64,000 nucleotides of DNA from positions 124,001 to 188,000 of the forward strand of contig NZ_JBHUIW010000001.1 of NCBI RefSeq assembly GCF_042682915.1, written 5' to 3'. Shown in pieces: positions 17,405-25,859 of the stretch. The notes under the pieces are model-generated. The model had not been told where the DNA came from, searched no databases, and saw only the letters and a program-made list of their open reading frames with translations. The DNA is from Rhodoplanes azumiensis. GTDB taxonomy: Bacteria > Pseudomonadota > Alphaproteobacteria > Rhizobiales > Xanthobacteraceae. Each line of letters starts with the position of its first letter. Positions within the stretch are counted from its first letter, which is position 1. Made by a program: the position numbers and the translations under genes.

Positions 17405-17690
17405 TGTCGGATGCGGACGATCGGCCGTGCCTTCGGCCGATCACGTAACCGAGCACGCCGGCACCGAGCGCCGCCTGCAAGGCGAACAGAAGGCTCTGGA
17501 TCTCGCCGTTGGGCGGCGTCCACAGCGGCTTGAACCACGGCTCGTAGCCGGGGCGCGCCTCGGCGATGGCGCTCGCCGCCTGATCGTCGGTGCCCTTGAA
17601 CTCGCCCTCGATGCCCGGCAGGAGGAGGGGGGCGGCGACGATGGCGGCCGCGAGCGCGATCAGCAGCCACGAGGATCGCTTGGAGATCAT
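17388..17690 (-). CDS. cbiN: Cobalt transporter accessory protein CbiN
   Basis: Small membrane subunit with two transmembrane segments joined by a periplasmic loop, 100 residues. The first helix is in SSWLLIALAAAIVAAPLLL; the loop has FKGTDDQAASAIAEARPGYEPWFKPLW, typical of CbiN; the second helix is in LLFALQAALGAGVLGYVIG. The ATG at 17690 overlaps the cbiM stop by 4 bases. CbiN is needed for cobalt loading of CbiM. Confidence 0.92.
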   Translation of the reverse strand: MISKRSSWLLIALAAAIVAAPLLLPGIEGEFKGTDDQAASAIAEARPGYEPWFKPLWTPPNGEIQSLLFALQAALGAGVLGYVIGRRHGRSSASDNVSRR

Positions 17691-18394
17691 CGCTCGGTCC
17701 CTCCGGCGAGCCCGTGCGCGCCTTCGCGCGAGCCAGCGCGCATCTCGCCCCGCATCTCGGCGAGCAGGCCCGGCGAGGCCTCGAGCGCGTTGATCACCAC
17801 CACGGTCAAGAGGCCCTCGGCGATCGCCAGCGGGATCTGGGTGACGGCGAAGATGCCGCCGAATTTCGCGACGGCACCGAGCACGCCCGAGCTCGCGTCC
17901 GGATAGGCGATCGCGAGCTGCACCGAGGTCGTGAGATAGGTCGACAAGTCCCCCAGCATGGCGGCACAGAACACCGCGACGCTGGCCCCCAGGCCGAGCC
18001 TGCGCGCCAGCCGCCACACCGACCAGCTCACCCACGGCCCGACGATCGCCATCGAGAACACGTTGGCGCCGAGCGTCGTCAGGCCACCATGGGCGAGCAG
18101 CAGTGCCTGGAACACGAGGACGATGGTCCCGAGCACGGCCATCACGGCGGGGCCGAACAGGATGGCGCCGAGCCCGGTGCCGGTCGGGTGCGAGCACGAG
18201 CCGGTGACGCTCGGGATCTTCAGGGCCGACATCACAAACGTGAAGGCGCCGGCCGCCGCGAGCATCATCTTGGTCTGCGGCTCGTCCCGCAGGATGCGCC
18301 GCATCCGGACCGCCCCGGCGATCACGAACGGTGCGGACACCGCGAACCAACCGGCCGCGTGGCCGACCGGCAGATAGCCTTCCATGATGTGCAC
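17687..18394 (-). CDS. cbiM: Cobalt ECF transporter substrate-binding membrane protein CbiM
   Basis: Substrate-specific component that binds Co2+ through its N-terminal Met-His-Ile-Met stretch. The 235-residue protein starts at a GTG (18394), read as Met-His-Ile-Met-Glu-Gly-Tyr-Leu-Pro, with GGGAGGG 7 bases upstream. The next ATG would remove the metal-binding His. Family blocks include MSALKIPSVTGSCSHPTGTGLGAILFGP and AHGGLTTLGANVFSMAIVGP. No signal peptide precedes the metal-binding N-terminus. It is the first gene after cobalamin riboswitch 2. Confidence 0.95.
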   Translation of the reverse strand: MHIMEGYLPVGHAAGWFAVSAPFVIAGAVRMRRILRDEPQTKMMLAAAGAFTFVMSALKIPSVTGSCSHPTGTGLGAILFGPAVMAVLGTIVLVFQALLLAHGGLTTLGANVFSMAIVGPWVSWSVWRLARRLGLGASVAVFCAAMLGDLSTYLTTSVQLAIAYPDASSGVLGAVAKFGGIFAVTQIPLAIAEGLLTVVVINALEASPGLLAEMRGEMRAGSREGAHGLAGGTER

Positions 18395-18436
18395 GCGAAA
18401 ACCCTCCCGACGGCTGCGCGTGCGCCTCGTCAGGCC

Positions 18437-18454
18437 CCGGAACACCCCGCCCGG
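18437..18454 (-). other. Conserved hairpin downstream of cobalamin riboswitch 2
   Basis: Minus-strand arms CCGG and CCGG enclose the loop GCGGGGTGTT, identical to the loop after riboswitch 1. A 21-base stretch around it (18437-18457) matches 13172-13192 exactly. It lies 26 bases from the riboswitch edge. Confidence 0.5.
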
Positions 18455-18477
18455 AACCATTCGCGCACGCCACCTCG

Positions 18478-18662
18478 ATGGCAGGTCTCCTGACTCGCGG
18501 CTCGCCGGCTCCAGCGCCGTCTTCCCGGCCGTCGCGCAGTCCCGATCGGAGGGGGAGACTGCGGCCAGTGACGAACCCGCGCGAGAGCCTCACCGCCTAC
18601 AGTTGCGGGGGCAGTTGCGGCCTGAGCGCCCGCGGGCGCCGCACCGCATTCCCTTTTCACCC
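18478..18662 (-). promoter_or_regulatory. Cobalamin riboswitch 2 (cbiMNQO)
   Basis: On the minus strand: GGGAATGCGGTGCGG, then the core CTGCCCCCGCAACTGTAGGCGG, TCACTGG, and the 3' segment GAGTCAGGAGACCTGCC. It ends about 85 bases before the cbiM start. It links cobalt import to cobalamin status. Confidence 0.92.
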
Positions 18663-18891
18663 CGCGCCGGACCGACGGCGCGAGGAACCATCGCGGCGAC
18701 ATTAGGCGCACGGCGGGTTCCGGCGCAAGCATCCGGCCGTCCGGTTTCGCCCGTATCGGCGGCGACGCGGTCAGCCGATTGCACCGCGCCGGGCGCCGGG
18801 CTAAGCCTCGCCGGCCGCGACGGCCGTCGCCGGACCGAAGTCCGCGGCCGAAACGGGCAGATCGATCTGAGGCGACCGATTGGGCGGACCG

Positions 18892-19935
18892 ATGCAGCCG
18901 AGGAACGAGGCGATCCTGCGCGGGCACGGCGGGCGTGTCGACGAGGCCGAGCGACTCTATCCGGAGGCACCGACCCCGTGGATCGACCTGTCGACCGGCA
19001 TCAATCCGCACGCCTATCCGGTGCCGGCGGTCGACCCCGAGACGTATCGCCGGCTGCCGCTCGGCCGCGACATCGACCGGCTGACCGATGCCGCCGCGGC
19101 GGCCTATGGGCGACCGACCGGCACGGCGCTGCTGCCGGTGCCGGGCAGCGAGCTCGCCATCCGGCTGCTGCCGGTCGTTCTCGGACCGCGCCTCAGGGTC
19201 GGCGTCGTCGGCCGCACCTACTCGTCGCACGCCGCCGCCTGGGAGGAGACCGGAGCCACGGTGCGGCCGCTGCCGGCCCTGCCGGATCCGGCGGCTCGTG
19301 ACCTCGACGTCGTCGTGCTGGTCAACCCCAACAATCCGGACGGCGCGGCCGTGCCGCGCGCGGACCTCCTCGCCTTCGCCGAGGCGTGGACGGGGGCGGG
19401 GCGCAAGCTGATCGTCGACGAGGCTTTCGCCGACGTCGCGCCCGAGCTGTCGCTGCTCGCCGCCGACCGGCTGCCGGACGGCGTCGTGGTGCTGCGCTCG
19501 CTCGGCAAGTTTTTCGGACTCGCCGGCCTGCGCGTCGGTTTCGTCGCGGTGGCGGAGCGGGCCGCGATGCCGTGGCGGCGGCGGCTCGGCGACTGGCCCG
19601 TGTCGGGACCGGCCTGCGCGATCGCGGCCTCCGCGCTCCTCGACACGGCCTGGACGACGACGATGCGCGAACGTCTCGCCGCCGACCGCACCCGGCTCGA
19701 GGGAATTCTCTCGGGCGGCGGCTTGCGCATCCTCGGCGGCACCGACCTGTTCGTTCTCGCCGAAGGCCCGCCGGGCCGCGATCTCGTGGACGCCCTCGCG
19801 CATGCCGGCATTCTGGTGCGCGGGTTCCCGCACACGCCGAACCGCTATCGCTTCGGTCTGCCGGCCGACGAGCCCGCCTTCGCGCGGCTCGCCGCGGCGT
19901 GCCGCTCACTCGCCGCCGCTGCGCCGGGGCGGTGA
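18892..19935 (+). CDS. cobC: L-threonine-O-3-phosphate decarboxylase (CobC/CobD type)
   Basis: PLP-dependent aminotransferase-fold enzyme making (R)-1-amino-2-propanol O-2-phosphate for the nucleotide loop linker. In 347 residues it has HGGRVDEAERLYP and WIDLSTGINPHAYP at the start, VNPNNPDG, VDEAFADVAPE, and the PLP lysine in SLGKFFGLAGLRVG. The ATG at 18892 is preferred over a TTG 12 bases earlier. The gene is divergent from cbiM. Its last 30 bases overlap the end of tcuB. Confidence 0.93.
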   Translation: MQPRNEAILRGHGGRVDEAERLYPEAPTPWIDLSTGINPHAYPVPAVDPETYRRLPLGRDIDRLTDAAAAAYGRPTGTALLPVPGSELAIRLLPVVLGPRLRVGVVGRTYSSHAAAWEETGATVRPLPALPDPAARDLDVVVLVNPNNPDGAAVPRADLLAFAEAWTGAGRKLIVDEAFADVAPELSLLAADRLPDGVVVLRSLGKFFGLAGLRVGFVAVAERAAMPWRRRLGDWPVSGPACAIAASALLDTAWTTTMRERLAADRTRLEGILSGGGLRILGGTDLFVLAEGPPGRDLVDALAHAGILVRGFPHTPNRYRFGLPADEPAFARLAAACRSLAAAAPGR

Positions 19936-21027
19936 GGCGACGCGGTCGATGGCGGCGCGCAGCAGCGCCGCCGCGCGGAAGGGCGCGTGCATCATCTTGC
20001 TCGCCGGCAGCACCAGGAAGAAGCCGGTGACCAGGCCGAGATGGAGCGTCAGCGTCACGCCCATCAGCATGGTCTCGCGCAGCCCCAGCACGGCGAGGCC
20101 GCTCGCCGCGACGAGCCCGAGCAGCCCCAGGAAGATCAGGTTCAGCCGCGTCTCGCCCGGCTCGGTCGCCGCCGTGTCGGCGCGCCGCTCGACCGACACG
20201 AGCCCGCCGATGCCGATCAGCATCGCGACGCCGCCGATCGTGCCGGCGAGCACCGGCAGGCTCAAAAACGGGTAGGGGGCCGGCGCATCGGCGACGTGAT
20301 GCCAGAGCGCCGCCGACACGGTGGAGAGAATGGTCAGGGCGAAGCCCGTGACCATGACATGATGGGCGATGCGCCGTTCGCGCGAAAAACGGCCGTCGAC
20401 GTCGTTGCAGCCGGCGCCGCCGCCGCCGAGATTGCGCAGCGTCACGATGTCGACCACCGCCGGCCACAGCGCCCGCCGAACGACCCGGCGCGACGCGGGC
20501 GGCGCGATCGCCCGCCAGAACGCCATCGTCGACGCCGCCATGGCGGTCACGGCCCACAGGAACGACAGGCCGGCGGCCGTCGTCATCACGCCCCACGGCA
20601 CGACCCGATAGAACGCACCGCCGCCGCGATGCTCCCCGAACAGGGTTTCGTGCGGCACCGTGAGGACCACCAGGAGCAGCGCCGCGAGCGTGACCGCGCC
20701 CACCGCGGCCGCGACCGTCCAGGCCCGCCGCCCGAACGCCGCGGCCAGCCAGCGCGGCCGGGCGAAGTCCGCGTAGGAGTGGCGACGCGCGGTGGCGAGC
20801 GTCTGCGGCACATTGACGGCGAAGGGATGCGGCGGCGCGTATTGGCAGGCATGCCAGCAGCCGCGGCAGGCGTGGCAGAGATTGGCGACATGGGCGACGT
20901 CGCAGAGCGAGAAGGTCGCCTTGCCGGCGATCGCCGGGAACACGGCGCAGACGCCGTCGCAATACATGCAGGCGCTGCACAGCCGCAGCACCCGCTCGAC
21001 CTCGTCGGCGACCTCACGCGGCGGCAC
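19906..21027 (-). CDS. Iron-sulfur/membrane cytochrome subunit, TcuB-like half of CobZ
   Basis: A 373-residue protein with an N-terminal iron-sulfur part (CSACMYCDGVC and CHACRGCWHACQY cysteine clusters) followed by about six hydrophobic segments bearing conserved histidines, as in TcuB (tricarballylate utilisation B). The start is the GTG at 21027, with GAGGAGG 6 bases upstream inside tcuA; the genes overlap by 14 bases. In Rhodobacter capsulatus the equivalent of TcuA fused to TcuB is CobZ, which makes precorrin-3B in place of CobG. The cob context and absence of cobG here favour that role over citrate or tricarballylate metabolism. Confidence 0.85.
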   Translation of the reverse strand: MPPREVADEVERVLRLCSACMYCDGVCAVFPAIAGKATFSLCDVAHVANLCHACRGCWHACQYAPPHPFAVNVPQTLATARRHSYADFARPRWLAAAFGRRAWTVAAAVGAVTLAALLLVVLTVPHETLFGEHRGGGAFYRVVPWGVMTTAAGLSFLWAVTAMAASTMAFWRAIAPPASRRVVRRALWPAVVDIVTLRNLGGGGAGCNDVDGRFSRERRIAHHVMVTGFALTILSTVSAALWHHVADAPAPYPFLSLPVLAGTIGGVAMLIGIGGLVSVERRADTAATEPGETRLNLIFLGLLGLVAASGLAVLGLRETMLMGVTLTLHLGLVTGFFLVLPASKMMHAPFRAAALLRAAIDRVASPPRRSGGE

Positions 21028-22351
21028 GGGCGGCCTCCTCGCCGGCGATCCGGCCCGACACGGCGGCGAGGGTGAGGCCCAGCCCGGCCAGATAGCCGTG
21101 CCGCAGCACGTTGGCCGCCATCGTGGTGCCGGCCGCGAACACCCGCTCGATGCGGCGGCCGCCGCGCAGCCGGACCCGCATGCCGGTGTCCACGGCGACA
21201 CCGAAATGCGTGAAAGTGAGGCCCGGCAGCAGCGGCCAGGCGGCGAGCGGCCGCGCCGCGAGCGGCCGCACCGCCGGCTCGCGGTCCGCCGCCTCGGCGT
21301 TGAAGGTCCGCACCGTCGCCTCGAGCGCCGCCGGATCGACCTCCAGCCGGCGCGCCAGCTCGGCGACCGACGGCGCCGTGACCGGGGCGAGCGCGGTCGG
21401 GCCGACGCGCCGTAGTCCCTCCTGGTCGACGATCAGATAGGCGAGCTGGTCCGGACAGGCGGCGATGCGCGGTCCCCATTGCGCATAGTGGGTGCGGCGG
21501 GTGTCGGCGCGCTCGTCGGCGAGACGCCGGCCGGTGCGGTCGACCACGATTCCGTGCGGGATGCCGGTCATGCGGGTGACGATGCCGCCGTCGAAGCGCG
21601 GTCCGCGGGCGTCGACGGCGACCAGATGGGCGCTCGCCCGGTCGCCGACCGGCTCGGCGCCGAGCCCGAGCAGCAGATCGAGGCCGCGACCCGTGCAATA
21701 GGGCGAGCCGCGCACCACCATGCGGTCCGCCGCCGGGCCGAGATCGACGCGGAGCTGCGCCAGATCCGCCTGATGGCCGCCGGTCGCCACCACCACGGCG
21801 CGGGCGACCATCGGCTCGCGCTCCACGGCCGTTTCGAGGACGGCCTCGCAGCCGTGCTCGTGCGGATGCAGCGCGACGAGCGCGGTGTCGTAGGAGACGA
21901 CGACGCCGAGCTCCTTCGCGGTGGCATAGAGCGCGTTCACCATCGCTTTGCCACCGCCGAGCAGAAAGGCGGTGCGGCGCGAGTACGGAAGAACGCCACG
22001 GTCGAGCGCCTGGAGCCGGACGCCGGCGGCGAGGAGCCACGGCGCGATGCCGGCCGAGGCGCGGATCAGGGTGCGGGCGAGGGCCTCGTCGATGTCGCCG
22101 CCGGTGACGCGCAGCAGGTCGGCGAGGAACTCCTCCGGCCGGTAGCTGTCCGGGACGTATGCGGCCGGGCCGCCATGCGCGATCCGAAAGTTCCGCGCGT
22201 GCCGCGTGTTGCCGCCGCGCAGCGCCGCCGGAGCCGCCTCGACGAGCCGCACCGACGCACCGGCGAGCCGGGCCGCGATGGCGGCACACAAGCCCGCGGC
22301 GGCCCCGCCGGCGACCAGAACGTCGAACCGGGTGGGGGTGAGGTCGGTCAT
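21014..22351 (-). CDS. FAD-dependent dehydrogenase, TcuA-like half of CobZ
   Basis: A 445-residue flavoprotein of the fumarate reductase/TcuA type. It shows FDVLVAGGAAAGLCAAIAARLAGASVRLVEAAP (FAD site, residues about 9-41), GGNTRHARNFR, VVVATGGHQ, the substrate-region GSPYCTGRGL and GVAVDTGMRVR, and a C-terminal FAAGTTMAANVLRHGYLAG. The ATG at 22351 is preceded by GGAG. Together with the overlapping TcuB-like gene it probably forms a two-chain CobZ, oxidising precorrin-3A to precorrin-3B. The alternative, tricarballylate dehydrogenase, lacks support because no tcuC or tcuR is nearby. Confidence 0.85.
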   Translation of the reverse strand: MTDLTPTRFDVLVAGGAAAGLCAAIAARLAGASVRLVEAAPAALRGGNTRHARNFRIAHGGPAAYVPDSYRPEEFLADLLRVTGGDIDEALARTLIRASAGIAPWLLAAGVRLQALDRGVLPYSRRTAFLLGGGKAMVNALYATAKELGVVVSYDTALVALHPHEHGCEAVLETAVEREPMVARAVVVATGGHQADLAQLRVDLGPAADRMVVRGSPYCTGRGLDLLLGLGAEPVGDRASAHLVAVDARGPRFDGGIVTRMTGIPHGIVVDRTGRRLADERADTRRTHYAQWGPRIAACPDQLAYLIVDQEGLRRVGPTALAPVTAPSVAELARRLEVDPAALEATVRTFNAEAADREPAVRPLAARPLAAWPLLPGLTFTHFGVAVDTGMRVRLRGGRRIERVFAAGTTMAANVLRHGYLAGLGLTLAAVSGRIAGEEAARAAA

Positions 22352-22515
22352 GATTCTCCAAAGGGCGGCGCGGGCGCCCTCATAGGAACCGGCTCGCCGC
22401 CCTGTCAACGCGCGAGCCCGGGCGAGCGCAAGCCGGATTGCTGGGCTGGCCGCCTTGCGCCCGGTCGCCCATCGTGCATCAAGGGCGCGGGCGGCGGCAC
22501 GATTCCGGGGGACGC

Positions 22516-23031
22516 GTGGGCGATCTGATCTTTCTCACCGGGCCGGTGCGCAGCGGCAAGAGCCGGCGCGCCGTCGACATCGCCATGGAGTTCGGCGACG
22601 CCGTGGTGTTCGTCGCCACCTATCGGCGCGATCCGGCCGATGCCGAGATGGCCGCGCGGGTGCGCCGCCACCAGGCCGAGCGGCCGGCGACCTGGCGCAC
22701 GCTCGAAGCGCCGGCCTCGATCTCCGCGGCGCTGGCGGCACTCGATCCGCCGCCGACCGGCGTGGTGATCGACAGCCTGGTGCTGTGGCTCGCCGACCGC
22801 TTCGACCGCGACGAGGCGGTGCTCGACGATTGGAGCCGCGAGCTCGCCGCGTTCCGCGCCATGCCCTGGCCCGTCGTCGTCATCGGCGACGAGATCGGCT
22901 GGAGCCCGGTGCCGATGGAACCGGCGCTGCGGCGGTTTCGCGACCTCGCCGGGTTCCTCGGGCAACGGACCGCCGCAGCCGCGACCGAAGCTTGGCTGAT
23001 GGTCGCCGGCTGCCCGGTCCGGCTGAAGTAG
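22516..23031 (+). CDS. cobU: Bifunctional adenosylcobinamide kinase/adenosylcobinamide-phosphate guanylyltransferase
   Basis: CobU/CobP phosphorylates adenosylcobinamide and activates it with GTP. The 171-residue protein starts at a GTG (22516) with GGGGGA upstream. It has the P-loop GPVRSGKS at residues 9-16, FVATYRRDPADAEMAARVRRHQAER (including the guanylylated histidine), VVIDSLVLWLADRF and the C-terminal RRFRDLAGFLGQRTAAAATEAWLMVAGCPVRLK. It is divergent from tcuA and convergent with btuD. Confidence 0.93.
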   Translation: MGDLIFLTGPVRSGKSRRAVDIAMEFGDAVVFVATYRRDPADAEMAARVRRHQAERPATWRTLEAPASISAALAALDPPPTGVVIDSLVLWLADRFDRDEAVLDDWSRELAAFRAMPWPVVVIGDEIGWSPVPMEPALRRFRDLAGFLGQRTAAAATEAWLMVAGCPVRLK

Positions 23032-23033
23032 AT

Positions 23034-23792
23034 TTACGGCGGCGGGGCGCCGGCCGCTTGCAGCAGGCGGCCGTGCTCTGTCGCGAGCCGCACGAAGCGC
23101 ACCCCGAAGGCGGCGTCCAGGCGCGGATCCTCGAACAGCGCGTCGGCGGTCGCGTCGGCGACGATGCGGCCGCGATCGACCAGCACGATCCGGTCGAAGT
23201 GCCGGAAGGCGAGATCGAGGTCGTGCATCACGACGACGCACAGGCGGTCGCGGCCGCGTGCCGCGAGTGTCTCGACCAGAGCCAAGCGGTGGCGGATGTC
23301 GAGGCTGGCGCCGGGCTCGTCGGCCAGCAGGATCGGCGGATCGACGGCCAGCACCATGGCGAGCAGCACGCGGGCGCGCTCGCCGCCCGACAGCGCCGAC
23401 CAGCGCCGGGCGCAAAGCGTGACGAGATTGTGCGCCGCGATCACGTCTGCGACGCTGCGCCCGGCGACAGCGCCGCCGCCACGCTCGGCCCCGAGCCGGA
23501 CCAGATCCGTCACGCTGAGGTTCCAGTGCGGCGCGAAGTGCTGTGGCACGTAGCCGATGGATCGCGCCCGCTCGCGCGGGCGCAGCGCCGAGAGCGGCGT
23601 GTCGCCGAGCCGCACCATGCCGCTGCTCGGCTCGGCCTGTCCGGCCAGCAGGCGCAGCAATGTCGATTTTCCGGCGCCGTTCGGGCCGACGATGGCGACC
23701 GCGCCGGTCGCGGGCAGCGCGAGGCTCACTCCGGCGAGGAGCCGCGCGCCGCGCCGCTCGACCGTGACGTCGTGAAGCGCGAGCGTCGTCAT
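23034..23792 (-). CDS. btuD: Vitamin B12 ABC transporter ATP-binding protein
   Basis: ATPase of the BtuCDF importer, 252 residues. It shows Walker A IVGPNGAGKSTLLRLLAG, a Q-loop in SIGYVPQHFAPHWNLSV, the signature ALSGGERARVLLAM, Walker B ILLADEPGASLD and the switch histidine VVMHDLDLAF. The start overlaps the btuC end by 4 bases. The FecCD-type family is shared with siderophore and heme importers; the cobalamin assignment comes from the riboswitch and btuB upstream in the same operon. Confidence 0.88.
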   Translation of the reverse strand: MTTLALHDVTVERRGARLLAGVSLALPATGAVAIVGPNGAGKSTLLRLLAGQAEPSSGMVRLGDTPLSALRPRERARSIGYVPQHFAPHWNLSVTDLVRLGAERGGGAVAGRSVADVIAAHNLVTLCARRWSALSGGERARVLLAMVLAVDPPILLADEPGASLDIRHRLALVETLAARGRDRLCVVVMHDLDLAFRHFDRIVLVDRGRIVADATADALFEDPRLDAAFGVRFVRLATEHGRLLQAAGAPPP

Positions 23793-24781
23793 CGCCGGAG
23801 CTGCCGCGCCAACAGGACGATGAAGAACGGCCCGCCGGCCAGCGCCGTGACGAGGCCGAGTGGAATCTCGGCGGGCGGAAGGGCGGCGCGGGCGAGCGCG
23901 TCGGCCGCCGTCACCAGGGCGGCGCCGGTCAGCGCCGAGGCGGGCAGGAGGGCGCGGTGCATCGGCCCGACCAGCCAGCGCGCCACATGGGGAGCGGCGA
24001 GCCCGACGAAGGCGACGAGCCCGCTGAACGCCACCGCGAGCGCCACCACGGCGGCGCCGACCAGCACGGCGACGTCGACGAAGCGCCGCACGTCCTGCCC
24101 GAAGCCCGCCGCCATGGTCTCGCCGAGGCCGAGGAGATCGAGCCCGCGGGCGAGGGGCAGTGTCGCGACCGTGCAGGCGAGCGTCGCCGCGGCGAGGCCG
24201 GCCAGCACGGGCCGGGACGGCGTCTGCACGCCCCCAAGAATCCAGCTCAGCACCACCTGCAGGTTCACGGTGTCGTCGGACAGCGCAAGCATCAGGAACG
24301 AGCGCAGCGCGCCGAGCACGGCCGCCACCGCGACGCCGGCGAGCAGGAGGCCCGCCGCGTCGACCGTGCCGGCGAGCCTCGCGATCGCCATCACGATCAC
24401 GGTCGCGCCCCAGGCGCCGAGAAACGCCAGCACGGCGAGCACCAGCGCCGGCGGCAGGCCGAGCGGCACCAGCAGCGCGACGCTCGCCCCGAGCGCGGCG
24501 CCGCCGGCCGAGCCGAGCAGATAGGGCTCCGCCAGCGGGTTGCGGAACACGCCCTGGAAGATGGCGCCGCCGAGCCCGAGCAGGGCGCCGCAGCACGCCG
24601 CGGCGAGCACCCGCGGCAGGCGCCAGTCGATCAGCAGCTTTGACCGCAACGTCTCGGGCGCCGTGACGGCGGCGATCAGATCCGAAGGGCTCGCCCAGTC
24701 GTGGCCGGCGCACAGGCCGAGCCCGATCAGCACGAGCAGCGCGCCGACGAGGCCCGCGAACGGCATCGCGCGCGCACTCAT
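23789..24781 (-). CDS. btuC: Vitamin B12 ABC transporter permease
   Basis: FecCD-family permease of 330 residues with about nine or ten hydrophobic segments. Family motifs are WRLPRVLAAACCGALLGLGGAIFQGVFRNPLAEPYLLG, LSWILGGVQTPS and the C-terminal FVGLAAPHVARWLVGPMHRALLPASALTGA with IPLGLVTALAGGPFFIVLLAR. It overlaps btuD by 4 bases and follows btuF after a 91-base repeat-bearing gap. Confidence 0.9.
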   Translation of the reverse strand: MSARAMPFAGLVGALLVLIGLGLCAGHDWASPSDLIAAVTAPETLRSKLLIDWRLPRVLAAACCGALLGLGGAIFQGVFRNPLAEPYLLGSAGGAALGASVALLVPLGLPPALVLAVLAFLGAWGATVIVMAIARLAGTVDAAGLLLAGVAVAAVLGALRSFLMLALSDDTVNLQVVLSWILGGVQTPSRPVLAGLAAATLACTVATLPLARGLDLLGLGETMAAGFGQDVRRFVDVAVLVGAAVVALAVAFSGLVAFVGLAAPHVARWLVGPMHRALLPASALTGAALVTAADALARAALPPAEIPLGLVTALAGGPFFIVLLARQLRR

Positions 24782-24807
24782 GATGCGACCGGCCGAGCGT
24801 ATCGGTG

Positions 24808-24848
24808 GTCATTCCGGGTTCGCACCTTCGGTGCGCCCCGGAATGACG
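24808..24848. repeat. REP-like inverted repeat between btuF and btuC
   Basis: GGTCATTCCGGGTTCGCACC facing GGTGCGCCCCGGAATGACG, a single short hairpin of the intergenic family. Confidence 0.6.
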
Positions 24849-24872
24849 CCGAGATGCTTTTCGCAGAGTTTC

Positions 24873-25859
24873 TCACCGTATCTGCTCCGACGCATCCGGG
24901 TGGAGCAGGGCGGCGAGTCTCACGATGCCGTCCACGGTTCGCGGTCCCGGGATCAGGAACTCCGCGCGCGGCACCGTGAAGGCGCGGCCCGTGCGCACCG
25001 CCCGCATGTCGCGCCAGCCAATGCGGCTGGCAAGTTCGGCGAGGTCTTCGGCGCGGCCGGCGAACAGGAGCACGTCGGGGTCGGCGCGCAGCACCGCCTC
25101 GGCCGAGACTTGCGACAGCGTCAGCCGCTCGTCGAGGCCGAAGCGCCCGCCGGCGAGCGCGACCGCGTCGGCCGTGTAGGTGCCGGGCCGCGCCACCAGG
25201 ACGAGCCCGTTGCCGAGCCGTCCGGTGATCATGATCACGCGCGGGCGTGGCCGGTCCGTGAGCCGCGCTGTCACCTGCGCGATGCGCGTCTCCAGCCGTG
25301 TCGCGACGGTCTCGCCCGTCTCGGGCACGCCGGCGGCGCGGCCGAGCAGCCGGATGTTCGCCGTCACCTCGGCGACGCTGCGCTGCATCAGCACCAGGAT
25401 CGGCACGCCGATCCGCTCCATCGGATCGACGAGCTGATGCGCCGCCTGGCGCGACGGTGTCACCACGACGAGATCCGGGCGCTGCGCCACCACGGCATCG
25501 ACCGAGAAGCCGAGCCGGCCGCCGACCAGCGGCCGGTCGAGCACCTCGGGCGGATGGCGCGTGTAGGCCTCGATGCCGACGATGCGGTCGGCAAGCCCGA
25601 GCGCCGCCACCATCTCGGTGTTGGAGGCGAAGATCGTGACGATGCGCCGCGCCGGCCAGGGCAGCACCACGGTTCGCCCGAACGCATCGACGAGCACGAT
25701 CGGTCCGTCCGGCGTCGGGACTGGACCGTCCGGAGGCGGGATCGACCCGGCCGAGGCGGGGGCGACCCCGGCCGGGCCGACTGCGCCGACGACCGCCGCG
25801 GCGGCAAAAGCCGCAAAGGCGCCTAACTTCAGCGCCTCACGGCGCGTCGTCCGCCGCAT
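24873..25859 (-). CDS. btuF: Periplasmic vitamin B12-binding protein (ABC transporter)
   Basis: Substrate-binding protein of 328 residues. The N-terminus MRRTTRREALKLGAFAAFAAAAVVG looks like a Tat-type export signal, which is unusual for BtuF. A Pro-rich linker (PPPDGPVPTPDGP) precedes the periplasmic-binding domain: RTVVLPWPARRIVTIFASNTEMVAALGLADRIVGIE, the helix backbone, and FLIPGPRTVDGIVRLAALLHP. Its ATG overlaps the btuB stop by one base (TGATG), showing translational coupling. Confidence 0.88.
   Translation of the reverse strand: MRRTTRREALKLGAFAAFAAAAVVGAVGPAGVAPASAGSIPPPDGPVPTPDGPIVLVDAFGRTVVLPWPARRIVTIFASNTEMVAALGLADRIVGIEAYTRHPPEVLDRPLVGGRLGFSVDAVVAQRPDLVVVTPSRQAAHQLVDPMERIGVPILVLMQRSVAEVTANIRLLGRAAGVPETGETVATRLETRIAQVTARLTDRPRPRVIMITGRLGNGLVLVARPGTYTADAVALAGGRFGLDERLTLSQVSAEAVLRADPDVLLFAGRAEDLAELASRIGWRDMRAVRTGRAFTVPRAEFLIPGPRTVDGIVRLAALLHPDASEQIR

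Noticed and set aside
19906..22351. Tricarballylate or citrate utilisation operon
   Set aside because: TcuA/TcuB-like proteins fit, but there is no tcuC transporter or regulator and the setting is a cob cluster lacking cobG.
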